This document shows positions 34,567 to 43,720 of a DNA stretch of 64,000 nt, in pieces (position 1 is the first letter of the stretch; each line of letters begins with the position of its first letter). Position numbers and translations under genes: made by a program. Under the pieces are notes generated by a model. The model saw only the letters and a list, made by a program, of their open reading frames with translations. It did no database searches and had not been told where the DNA came from. Source of the stretch: UBA8941 sp963780545 (GTDB lineage Archaea > Thermoproteota > Bathyarchaeia > TCS64); assembly GCA_963780545.1 (NCBI GenBank), contig CAWACK010000020.1, forward strand, positions 235,864-299,863, in the 5' to 3' direction.

Positions 34567-37118
34567 TTACCCAAATCGCCTTCTCCAAATGATAATCACT
34601 ATGAAAAGGCCTACTAACATTGCGGTGAAGATGCCCAACCGTATTAACACGCCCATATAGTCTGTGTCATATTGAGCGATTAGCGAGAGATTCGTCTGAG
34701 TTCCAGCGAAGACAAATTCAAGGGTGTTATCTGTAGAGTTGGAGGCTCCGGTCCAGGTTTTAAAGGTCTGCTTTATGCCGAGTAAGTTAAGATGCCTGTA
34801 ACGTCAATCGTTATTGGGGCGATGATCTTCGCTTGGCTTCCTTCGAGGTAACTGCCGGATCCATCTATTGGGACTCCTATGTTAGATGAGACAGCGAGGT
34901 TGTAGACTGTTTGGCCTATGATGGTCTTCTGCGCCACTAGTTTACCGAGGCCGGGGACGTTCACATCTGCCTCAACTAGATTGCTTCCCTCCACGACTTT
35001 TAGTATGTTATTGGATTTGCCCTTTGAGTCGGTGACCGTGGATGTTGCGTAGAGACCTGTACCCTTCCATTTGACGGCTGTGCCGACGACTGGTTTGCCT
35101 TCCAGTGTGACCTCGACTGTGATCCCTGTTGAACCACCGGTGGTATACTTATCGAGGGAGGTCATTTGGATGCCACCCTTCATCGACTGTGCCGTGAGAT
35201 CCACACTGAGGGAGTTGAATCCGCCGGAGGAGATGGTTATCGTCGTCTTTCCTTGGTTTAATCCTTGGGCTGAGGTGAGGATGTCAGAGGCCTCCGCAGG
35301 GATCGTAGAGTTTGTTGACATGGTTAGGACGGTTGTGTTGCTAGACGCCATGTTGATCACGATCGGCTCGTTGGAGACTACTGGTCCACCTTGTGAGGAG
35401 ACGGATTGGATTACTATTGGGAACCCGACATGGGCGAGGGGTTTTACGTACGCGATCTTGAAGACGGAGGGTTTTACCTGGTACACTTGTAGTGTGGCGC
35501 TCGTCGATGGGAAGCCGCTGCCTTGTGCGGTGAGTGAGAATTGACCTGGGGTTACCCCTGTTATCTTGAAGAGGGTGTAGTAATTTTTATTTGCTAAGGT
35601 TATTGATGTGTCGCTGCCCGCTATTTGAGTGTCGCTCGATGATAGCTGTATGAGAGTGTCCTGCGATGCGGGTGCGGGGACGCCGGAACTCGAGATTACT
35701 AGACATGCTTCCGCTTCACCTCCAGCGGGGATTGGGGAGGATATGATGCCTACAGTAGTTGCCTGAGGTGAGTAGACATTGATGGTGGCATCGGAGGAGC
35801 TGAAGTTTGTGGAGCCTGCTGTGATTTTAACGACTCCAGCTAATTTTGGTGTCGCTGAGGCGTAGTTTACTGAGTCCGTCGAGTTCATGACGACGCTGGA
35901 TTGTGAGTCGAGTATATCATGATATGAGGAGAAGACGTTGATCGTTGTATCTGATGAGCATCTTGCTGGGTTACCCTTTGCGTCAACTGTTTGGATGGCG
36001 AGGTATTTTTCTGTGATGTCATCCGCTGGTAGATAGGAGGCCATCGAATAGACTTTAACGGCGACTGGAGGGAGTGTGCCGACCTTTATTACTTGTATTT
36101 TAAGACTCATTGAGGCCATGTTATCAGCTACCGCATACACCGTTGCGGAACCTGCGTTATTGGCGGTGATAAGCGCGGTTGTCATCCAGTTTTCTACGCC
36201 CACAGTCACACTCGAGGGCACGGTGCATACGCTAGTGTTCGTGGAGTAGAGGCTGACGTTCACTGAGATCGGAGTCTTTGCTGGCTTGAGGTTGTTGTCA
36301 ACTACTCCGATGAAGACTAGCCCATTATCACCCTCGAGGAAGCTAGTCTGTGTCCAGATAGAGAGCTTCTCGGGTTTTGCACCCGAGATCTTTATTGTTG
36401 CTGAGTCGGTTTTAAGGTCCTGGGCGGAGGCTGTTATTATCGCTGTTCCCACGAAACCGCTGGAGATTATATACGCCTTGGCGGAGAAGCTGCCTTTGGG
36501 TATTCGGAGGTTGCGTGGTGAGATGTCTGCCATCTGGAGGTTTGAGGAGGAGAGGGTGACGCTTAGGTCCGACCTCGCCTCAGCCGGGTTACCATAGTTG
36601 TCGACTATCGTAACCACTACCTCCGACTTCGCCCCCTTTTCTGGGACAAGTATGTCGGGGAGGAGGGTCACCTTGAGCGCCTTTGGCGTGCCAGCAGGAG
36701 GCGCAACGTTGACGTTTACCTTCGAGGAAATGAACCCGGATGCAGATATTGAGACCTCGACGGTCTTTTGTTCCTGGATTGTGCTCGAAGCGTTCACGAC
36801 TACGTAGTATTGGTTGATGGGAATCGTCGCTTGATTAGGGATGTCGAGAACCTGTTCGTCTGAGCAGGAGATCGTGACGTTCAGACCCGACGGCAGCAGA
36901 TATGGTTTCCCAGCGCCATTCTCGGTTGAGATAAAGAAGGCTGGGTGCAGCTTCCCATCCGATGGGATCGAGGAGAGGGCTGGAGTTATGATTAGTGTGG
37001 GCTTGACTACAGTGGGAGTCGTACTGGGGGTTGTTTGGGCGGAAAAACCTAGCTCTAACTGGGAGGCGGTCGCCGCAATGAGTATCACTAGTAGGGTTGT
37101 TCCTATCCCCCGATTCAA
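34567..37118 (-). pseudogene. Secreted Ig-like repeat surface protein with frameshift before its membrane anchor
   Basis: A signal peptide (TTG 37118; LLVILIAATASQLELGFSA) is followed by about 750 residues of repeated beta-sandwich modules of about 95 residues (pattern SDATINVYSPQATTVGI, GSATVYAVADN). These are invasin/BIG-like. The frame stops at 34773 after GILTYSA. In another frame the sequence continues without a break as KTWTGASNSTDNTLEFVFAG and a transmembrane helix (MGVLIRLGIFTAMLVGLFIV) followed by a basic tail IIWRRRFG and TAA at 34569-34567. The intact gene would thus make a surface protein anchored by its C-terminus. As it stands the product would be released. The slip is near 34778-34790. 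Confidence 0.78.
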
Positions 37119-37345
37119 CTGGGCTCTGTGACTGATTCAGCTCCTCTTTTTATAATGATTATAGAGGGGTGATATTTGATTCGAAATCGATCTCTTTAGG
37201 GTTAAGGGATACTTCTAAAAGCCGAATTAGATGCCTAAAAGTATAATTTACTTTTAATAGGCGATGCCCACTTCGACTTTGCATGAAGAACTAAGAAAAT
37301 AGATTGTTATTTTTAAGCTTTTAACATTGAATTGCCAGAAACGTC

Positions 37346-37367
37346 GTTATGCTTTAATATGCATAAC
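37346..37367 (+). promoter_or_regulatory. ModE-like palindrome overlapping the TATA box of the tungstate operon
   Basis: GTTATGC-N8-GCATAAC is a perfect inverted repeat whose 8-bp centre, TTTAATAT, is the likely TATA box. Transcription should start near 37385. A Shine-Dalgarno (AAAGGTGA, 37388-37395) follows before the ATG at 37402. The half-site resembles the GTTATA-type arms of ModE/Tun-type molybdate or tungstate sensors. Binding would cover the TATA box and shut the operon off when metal is plentiful. The identity of the regulator is inference. Confidence 0.6.
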
Positions 37368-37401
37368 ATAAACTCTCGGTACGACTAAAGGTGAAATCAA
37401 A

Positions 37402-38888
37402 ATGAACAACAGAAATTTGATCATGATTGCTGTCGTTGTACTAGTTGTAGCAGTTGCGGGTGTTGCTGCCTGGCAGTTCTTATTAAAGCCGCAGAGCCAG
37501 ATACCGCCCGTAACACTTACTCTAGTAGGCGCTGATGGCACAACTAAGACGATAACTGAAAAAGACCTCGCTGCTCTCCCTAAGGTTGAGATGAAGGGTG
37601 GCTTAAAGACAAGCGCGGGATCGATCCAGAGTATTGGCACCTACGATGGTGTCGCTCTCTCCGACGTCCTCAACCTTGTAGGGGGGATAACGAGTGCAAA
37701 TAGTGTGAAAATTACCGCCTCCGACAACTACTCAATGGTATTCACATGGGATCAACTATCCGGCAAAGTACGTCACATACGATGGAACCACGGGTGACGA
37801 GGTCCAGGCAACAAAGCCACTCGTTACGGTCCTAGCTTATAGTTTGGATGGTAAACCACTTGGCCAGCGGTGAAGGACCCGTCAAGTTAGTCATACTAGG
37901 GGAGGAGGGATTGATAACGGATGGCCACTTCTGGATCAAGATGGTTACAAAGATTGAGGTAGTACCCGCTGTAAAGGAATATACGTTAACCCTCACGGGC
38001 GCCACAAACTTTGCGATGAATCGGTCAACACTTGAGAGTGGCATAAGTTGTAACACTCCCCATCATAAAGCCAGCTGGGTTGATTCAAATAACAACATAT
38101 GGACAGGTATGCCACTCTGGCTCCTAGTAGGCTATGTGGATGACAAGACCCCAATGGGGTACAATGAGACTCTGGCTAACACCAACGCCTACGTGGTTAA
38201 GCTATCATCCCCAGACGGTTACAGCGTCACCTTAAACAGCACATTCGTCAAGGAAAATGACAACATCATCGTAGCCAACACGATGAATGGAAATGCACTC
38301 AACGCCACATACTGGCCTCTTCGACTCGTTGGATCTGCAGTTATCAAGAAACAGATGATTCGGAATCTTTCGCAGATACAGCTAGTCTTTGGGAACACGA
38401 CAAAATCTACAACAAGCAGCTCAAACTCGACAACAAGTAGCAGTGGGGATAACGCCCTCTTCGCCAACGCAACCTGGATGGTTCACCTACACGGCAAGAT
38501 GTCCGAACCCATAACCGCTAGTTCTCTCATACAGTACACAGCAGCCTCCCCTAACGGTGGAGCATCATGGACAGACTCAGCTGGAAACGTCTATTTTGGC
38601 ATACCTCTATGGGATCTTATCGGCCGTGTCGATGACAATCAGCCATCCAGCTTCAACATGACGCTAGCGAACCTCGGTTATAATGTACAGGTGAAGGCCT
38701 CAGATGGATACACACAGACCTTCACATCTGCCACCCTAAAGATGAACAACGACATCATCGTAGCGTACAAGATGAATGGAAAGCCCCTTCCCACCAGCTC
38801 GGCTCCGGTCGAGATTGTTGGTAGCGCCATAACTAAACAACAGATGGTTAAGAGCGTGGTGGAGATCGACCTAATCTTCCCGAGCTGA
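37402..38888 (+). pseudogene. Membrane-anchored protein with three molybdopterin-oxidoreductase-fold repeats, frameshifted
   Basis: An N-terminal membrane anchor (NLIMIAVVVLVVAVAGVAAW) precedes three repeats of about 105 residues. Each has the pattern GVAL/MPLWLL...VDD...VKITASDGYS...DNDIIVA-MNGKPL...LRLVGS, the layout of the sulfite-oxidase (Oxidored_molyb) domain, but without its molybdenum-binding Cys. The frame slips near 37765 (after DQLSGK) to YVTYDGTTGDEVQATKPLV, and again near 37860 back to SGEGPVKLVILG. Without the two slips the gene would run to 38888. It leads the WtpABC genes, so a role in handling tungsten or molybdenum at the cell surface is likely, by inference. Confidence 0.7.
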
Positions 38889-38895
38889 CCTCTCA

Positions 38896-39979
38896 TTGAG
38901 GAAGTTTCTTTTTTTCCCCATTTTCGTACTTGTGATCGTGATCTGTTCATCCCTCATTTACATGCAGCCTAGACCCATAGAACAGAGGAAACTCACTATT
39001 TTCTGCGCGGACAGTGTCCTCTATCCACTCCAGAAGGTCGCGGAATCATATATGGAGACGAACCCTGTTCAAGTCGAGATAGAGGGGCACGGCAGCATAC
39101 AGGTCATTAGGCATGTGACTGAGCTAGGGTACCATGTTGATGTACTGATGGTGGCGGATTACTCTCTTATTCCGATGATGATGTACAACACAACCGACAA
39201 AGACACGGGGAAAAACTACGCTGACTGGTACATTCGCTTCTCGGGTAACAGCATCGTCCTCGCGTACACCGATAAGAGCAAGTACGCTGACGAGATAAAT
39301 GAGCAAAACTGGTATCAGATCCTCGGCAGACCCGGCGTCAAGTACGGAATGCCGGATCCCATCGTGGACTCCCTAGGCTACCGCAGCCTAATGACCCTTA
39401 AGCTTGCGGAAAGCTACTACGGCGACCAAACAATATTCTGATAACCTTTTCGGCAACAACTTTAACCCTCCCTTTGAGACAGCGGATATCCCTAACAAAA
39501 CCGTGATATTCGTTCCGGAGGTAGAGCAGCCGATAAATGATAAAGTAACGTTAAGAGCCTCCACGCCCGAGGTGACGCCGCTCCTCGATTCTGGTGTCAT
39601 CGACTACTGCTTCATGTATCTAAGCAACGCGAAGCAAAACGGGTACAAATATGTGGAGCTCCCACCGGAGATAAATCTGGGAGAAGAAGCATACCAAACA
39701 AACTACAGTAAGGTGGAGGTAAGATTCCTAAATCAGAGGTTTGGAACTGTACCACCGATAATGGAAGGCAGCACCATTTACTATGGTCTTACGATACCTT
39801 CGAATGCTGATAACGCAGCCGAGGCCGAAAAGTTTGTGGAGTACCTGCTCAATGGTGAGGGAAAGACAATCTTTGACTCCTCCTGGCATAACATCTACAC
39901 CCCATCTTACACTGATCATTTAAACGACGTACCAACCGGTCTCAAGCCGAGCCTTGTAGCTGACCCACTAGGAAGATGA
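38896..39979 (+). pseudogene. wtpA: Tungstate/molybdate ABC transporter substrate-binding protein, one frameshift
   Basis: A membrane-anchored periplasmic-type binding protein of WtpA type. The first frame (TTG 38896) has the leader KFLFFPIFVLVIVICSSLIY, then LTIFCADSVLYPLQKVAESY, EGHGSIQVIRHVTELGYHVDVLMVADYSLIP and YADWYIRFSGNSIVLAYTD, the usual WtpA oxyanion-site region. The frame breaks at about 39440: one extra T turns DNLFGNNF into a stop. The second frame goes on from there with FVPEVEQPINDKVTLRAST, GVIDYCFMYLSNAKQNGYKY and ends VADPLGR at 39979. The two pieces together make one full-length protein of about 360 residues. The permease and ATPase genes downstream are intact. Confidence 0.8.
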
Positions 39980-40024
39980 CACTTTTTACATCTGAAGGGT
40001 TAGACTCTCTGATGAGGCGTCTTT

Positions 40025-40813
40025 ATGGACTGGCTTAGGGGAAGATCACCCTTCATCGTCGCTTCAACGATTCTCGGTGCACTCATGGTGCTTTTTCTAG
40101 TCGCTCCCCTAGCCGCTAGCCTAGGAGGATCAGTCAACGGAGTCTGGGGAATAATAGGAGACAGTAGGACTATCGACGCATTCTCCACCAGTTTACTTGC
40201 AGCAACATTCGCGACTGCCTTTATATTGACGCTGGGTGTTCCCCTCGCATACGTTTTAACACACTACGACTTCGCAGGCAAGAGGCTGATCGACACTCTG
40301 CTAGACATTCCACTGATCCTCCCACATAACGCAGCGGGGATAGCTCTCCTAGTGGTTTTGAACCCTAGGACTTTCTTGGGTGGCGCAGCTGCTAGTGTCG
40401 GTATCAACTTCGTCGACTCCATCTTCGGGGTCATCGCCGCTATGTCCTTCGTAAGCGCTCCTTTCATGATTAGGAGCGCGCAAGAGGCTTTCCTATCAAT
40501 TAGCCCGGATATGGAGAAGGTGGCCAGGAGCCTGGGCGCATCTAGGGCACAAGTTTTCACCAGTGTACACCTTCCATTGGCCTCGAGAGGGATACTAACA
40601 GGTTGCCTTCTTTCATGGGCAAGAGCATTAAGCGAGTTCGGGGCGGTCGTGATACTCGCATATTATCCTAAGACGGTACCCGTCTACCTGAACGAGATCC
40701 TCGTCATGGATGGACTTCCTGCTGTACTCCCGATAATCTCCATACTCATTATCCTAGCTTTCGCGATTCTTCTAACTTTTAGGACCTTAACGAACAGGAG
40801 AAGTCTACTTTGA
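40025..40813 (+). CDS. wtpB: Tungstate/molybdate ABC transporter permease
   Basis: A 262-residue membrane protein with six helices. It carries the permease EAA loop (AFLSISPDMEKVARSLGASR near residue 160) that docks on the ATPase, and YDFAGKRLIDTLLDIPLILP before helix 3, as in WtpB/ModB. The gene begins 45 bp after wtpA at ATG 40025. Its TGA overlaps the TTG start of the ATPase gene by 4 bp. Confidence 0.9.
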   Translation: MDWLRGRSPFIVASTILGALMVLFLVAPLAASLGGSVNGVWGIIGDSRTIDAFSTSLLAATFATAFILTLGVPLAYVLTHYDFAGKRLIDTLLDIPLILPHNAAGIALLVVLNPRTFLGGAAASVGINFVDSIFGVIAAMSFVSAPFMIRSAQEAFLSISPDMEKVARSLGASRAQVFTSVHLPLASRGILTGCLLSWARALSEFGAVVILAYYPKTVPVYLNEILVMDGLPAVLPIISILIILAFAILLTFRTLTNRRSLL

Positions 40814-41868
40814 GTGACTCTGGGCTGGAAGTCAGGGGACTATCTAAGCATTGGAAAGCCTTCGCGCTCAAAGACATTGATTTAACCGTTGAAGAAAGTG
40901 AGTATTTTGCCCTCCTTGGACCCAATGGCGCTGGCAAGACGCTGCTTCTGGAGACGATACTTGGCTTCTATAAACCCGACTCTGGGAGGATATTTATCGG
41001 CGGTGAGGAAGTTACGAATCTGCCTCCCGAGGCCAGAAACCTCGGGTACGTTCCCCAGAATGCCTCTCTTTTCCCACATATTAGTGTCAGAGAAAATATT
41101 GAATACGGTCTATCAATCAAAAAAGTTCCAGAAGCAGAGCGTCGACGTAGATCCGAGGAGCTCCTCGAGCTGACAAGGCTGGTGGAATTGGCAAACAGGT
41201 GGCCAAACACACTCAGTGGTGGTGAAAAACAGAAGACAGCCCTTGCACGTTCTTTGGCATGCAGACCACGCATACTCCTCTTGGATGAACCTCTAAGTGG
41301 TATAGATGAGGAAACTCGGCGAGACCTCCAAAATGTGCTGAAGAAGATCCACAGGGAAACTGGGCTGACGACTTTACATGTGACACACGATCACTCGGAG
41401 GCATATGGTATCTCGGATAGAATGGCAATTATTCGCCGTGGAAGTATTGTTCAGACTGGAACTCCCGATGATATGTATCGAAACCCCGTTGATGAGTCGA
41501 CAGCCAGCTTCCTTGGATTCGAAAATATTCTAGCTGCATCTCCGGGCGTCGAACCAAATGAGGTTAAGGTAAACGGGATTCATATGGTAATAGCCGAAAA
41601 GAGAAACCTGAGCCGGTGCAAAGTATGTGTAAGGGGTGAGGAAATCATCCTTTCAGGATCCCAAAAAAAAGAGGATGTTAACACTTTCCAGGGAAGAATT
41701 ATCGGTGTGAGGGCAGTTGGAGGCTTATTCGACATAAGAGTCGATATCGGCTTTGAGTTGAGAGTTACTATGTCAAGAAGGGAATACTTGGCGCTAAGAA
41801 GACGAGATCATGATGGGGTATTCGTTACGATTCCGATGGAAGCCATAAGAGTATTTGAGGAATCCTGA
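40810..41868 (+). CDS. wtpC: Tungstate/molybdate ABC transporter ATP-binding protein
   Basis: A 352-residue ATPase. Walker A is GPNGAGKTLLLE near residue 38, the Q-loop region is GYVPQNASLFPH near 82, the signature is LSGGEKQKTALARSLA near 135, Walker B is ILLLDEPLSGIDEET near 158, and the H-loop is HVTHDHSEA near 192. The last 110 residues form the regulatory TOBE-like barrel (CKVCVRGEEIILSGSQ) that binds oxyanion in ModC/WtpC. It starts at TTG 40810 within the end of wtpB (TTGA overlap), so the two are coupled. Confidence 0.92.
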   Translation: MSDSGLEVRGLSKHWKAFALKDIDLTVEESEYFALLGPNGAGKTLLLETILGFYKPDSGRIFIGGEEVTNLPPEARNLGYVPQNASLFPHISVRENIEYGLSIKKVPEAERRRRSEELLELTRLVELANRWPNTLSGGEKQKTALARSLACRPRILLLDEPLSGIDEETRRDLQNVLKKIHRETGLTTLHVTHDHSEAYGISDRMAIIRRGSIVQTGTPDDMYRNPVDESTASFLGFENILAASPGVEPNEVKVNGIHMVIAEKRNLSRCKVCVRGEEIILSGSQKKEDVNTFQGRIIGVRAVGGLFDIRVDIGFELRVTMSRREYLALRRRDHDGVFVTIPMEAIRVFEES

Positions 41869-41917
41869 CACACAGCCTTCTTTTAATTTTACACGCGCGT
41901 CAAATTGCAACCTCGTT

Positions 41918-42646
41918 TTATCCTAGAAGGATTTCTGGATTCAATAGGGCGATTTCTGAATAGAGTATATTCGTTGCTTCTATGATGGTGTGGCCAGAGA
42001 TGGTTTCCCGGGACAGCTTCTTTGTGGCTACTTTTTCTAGTAGTTCAAGTGGTTTAGCCGGGTCAGCCCCGCCTAACATAGCTGTCTGGACCGATGCGAC
42101 GCCGAATATCATCGCGTATACTCTACGCATATTCACTTCATCTAAAACCAGTTTAAGTGACTGGAGGCCTGAATCCATTTCAGAGTAGGGTTGATTTAGA
42201 GATTGTACAAGCATCTTCCTGTATAGCGTCACTGGGTCCTCTCCGTCACCAACCTTGTTTAGTTTGCGCAGAATCGCCACGCGGGGGTTAATGCTGAGCT
42301 CCTTGAGGTCCTCCATTGTCTTCGCGCGTTCCTGGAGGAAGTTGATTATGGAGACTTCGGTTGCCTTAATTATCTTCTCCCTTCTCTCTCGTTCTAGTCG
42401 GTAGGGTTTAGTTACCATCTCCTTGATTTGGTTTTGAGTGATACTGTCGTCGGCTTCAAATGAGAGGTCATTTATTCTTATTCTGAGCCCGTCTCCCGAG
42501 ACCTTTGTTGAGTCGGAGTAAGATGTTTGCCCTACATGGATCATCTCGGAGCTTAGAAAGGACTTCTTTAGCTGAGATATTACTATGGTTTTCTCGTCTT
42601 CACTTATCCTAATTTCGCCAGCTTCGTAGTGTTCGCCGTTGAACAC
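41918..42646 (-). CDS. Unknown protein, beta-rich N-terminus plus helical C-terminus; last gene of the tubulin-like operon
   Basis: A 242-residue soluble protein starting at GTG 42646. Residues 1-75 are short beta strands with charged turns (GEIRISEDEKTIVISQL, DGLRIRINDLSFE), in the manner of a PH/GRAM-like or small barrel domain. Residues 80-242 are helical (YRLERERREKIIKATEVSII, LEKVATKKLSRETISG). No known family is recognised. A resemblance of the first part to archaeal CheF-like PH domains is only suggestive. The gap to the zinc-ribbon gene is 33 bp. All five genes of the operon are on the reverse strand, and this one is last. Confidence 0.75.
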   Translation of the reverse strand: MFNGEHYEAGEIRISEDEKTIVISQLKKSFLSSEMIHVGQTSYSDSTKVSGDGLRIRINDLSFEADDSITQNQIKEMVTKPYRLERERREKIIKATEVSIINFLQERAKTMEDLKELSINPRVAILRKLNKVGDGEDPVTLYRKMLVQSLNQPYSEMDSGLQSLKLVLDEVNMRRVYAMIFGVASVQTAMLGGADPAKPLELLEKVATKKLSRETISGHTIIEATNILYSEIALLNPEILLG

Positions 42647-42679
42647 GATGTTCCGAGCTTTCGCTGTGTAAACGATCTT

Positions 42680-43720
42680 CTACACCTCCAGGCTCAAGGA
42701 TGGTATCTTCTTCGCTATTGATATGTATCCAGTCTTGATCTTCTTTAAGACCGGGTCCTCGCTGAGTCCGTACAGTATGTATAGGTCGTAGAAGTTGTAT
42801 CGTGATGAGTTTTCGTGAACTACGACCTCGGAGTTTAGGAGATCCTTGAATCCCACATAGTAACTCTTGAAGGCATCCTCTATCTTTGGGCGAAGCTCCC
42901 TCGATGATAACCCAAGTAGGTGTATACTTAGGTAGTCTTCGTCGACATCTTCGACAGAGTTCATATAGGCGTGTATTTCGAAGAGAGCCTCGATGCTTGT
43001 GTATACTTGGTCTGAGGCTGAGAGTAGGGTTGAGACTGTGTGAGTTGTTATTCCGAGTCTCTTGTCGCCCTCGATGAAGTGGTTCAGTATTTGGATATTG
43101 TATGCAAGATTTGTGATGATTTTCTTAAATGCAGTCTCACCAGTGATTAAGCCTTGATCCTCGTCGAAGTAGGTGAGGTTCTTGAAGTACCCCTCTTCAA
43201 CGAGGACAATTGATTGTCCCTTTTCGTATATTTTTTTTAGGGCTACATAGCTTGTGTTTTTGTTGAGTGGGGTTGAGGATTCGTCCGCGGTAATGGCTAT
43301 TATTGTTTCGTTTCCGATTAGTAGGGAGCTGTTTATTGCGGCTATGGATATAGGGCTGGTAGTGTTCACTATAATCAATTTATATTTTGAGTATGTGTAG
43401 CCGACTCTCCTCAGCCAGCCGTCGATTGAATCTGAGTATCTCTTTGAGTAATCGAGCCACGTTCCTCCGTCGATCTTCCCCAAGGTAAGTGAATTGGATG
43501 CCTCAGCATATTCGCCGTCGATCGCTATCGTTGATACGTATGCTTCTTTTACCTCAGTGGGTTCTAGGCCTAAGAATATAACCGTAAGGTCCTCGAACCT
43601 CACCTCTACCTCTGGAAGGTTGATCAATTCCTTGATGAGTTGATCATAGGGAATTGGTGTGTTGCAATCTGGGCAATTAAGATCCCAGACTGTTGCATGG
43701 CAGTTTTGGCAGCTAGGCAT
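42680..43720 (-). CDS. Unknown protein with N-terminal zinc ribbon; part of the tubulin-like operon
   Basis: A 346-residue protein opening with the zinc ribbon SCQNCHATVWDLNCPDC (Cys at 4, 7, 16 and 19). The rest has a strand-rich middle region (EVRFEDLTVIFLGLEP, YKLIIVNTTSP, SLLIGNETIIAITADE), which may be a Rossmann- or vWA-like alpha/beta domain. A helical C-terminal third follows (FEIHAYMNSVEDVDEDYLSI, KIKTGYISIAKKIPS). No known family can be named. ATG 43720 lies inside the end of the membrane-protein gene (8-bp overlap). It may be an adaptor between the membrane protein and the tubulin-like filament; this is inference. Confidence 0.78.
   Translation of the reverse strand: MPSCQNCHATVWDLNCPDCNTPIPYDQLIKELINLPEVEVRFEDLTVIFLGLEPTEVKEAYVSTIAIDGEYAEASNSLTLGKIDGGTWLDYSKRYSDSIDGWLRRVGYTYSKYKLIIVNTTSPISIAAINSSLLIGNETIIAITADESSTPLNKNTSYVALKKIYEKGQSIVLVEEGYFKNLTYFDEDQGLITGETAFKKIITNLAYNIQILNHFIEGDKRLGITTHTVSTLLSASDQVYTSIEALFEIHAYMNSVEDVDEDYLSIHLLGLSSRELRPKIEDAFKSYYVGFKDLLNSEVVVHENSSRYNFYDLYILYGLSEDPVLKKIKTGYISIAKKIPSLSLEV

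Noticed and set aside
39430..39445. Programmed frameshift in wtpA
   Set aside because: No slippery heptamer followed by structure; wtpA is not known to use frameshifting.
41918..42646. Archaeal CheF assignment for the last gene of the tubulin-like operon
   Set aside because: Only a vague likeness of the beta-rich N-terminus; no chemotaxis genes nearby, and the C-terminal half does not fit.
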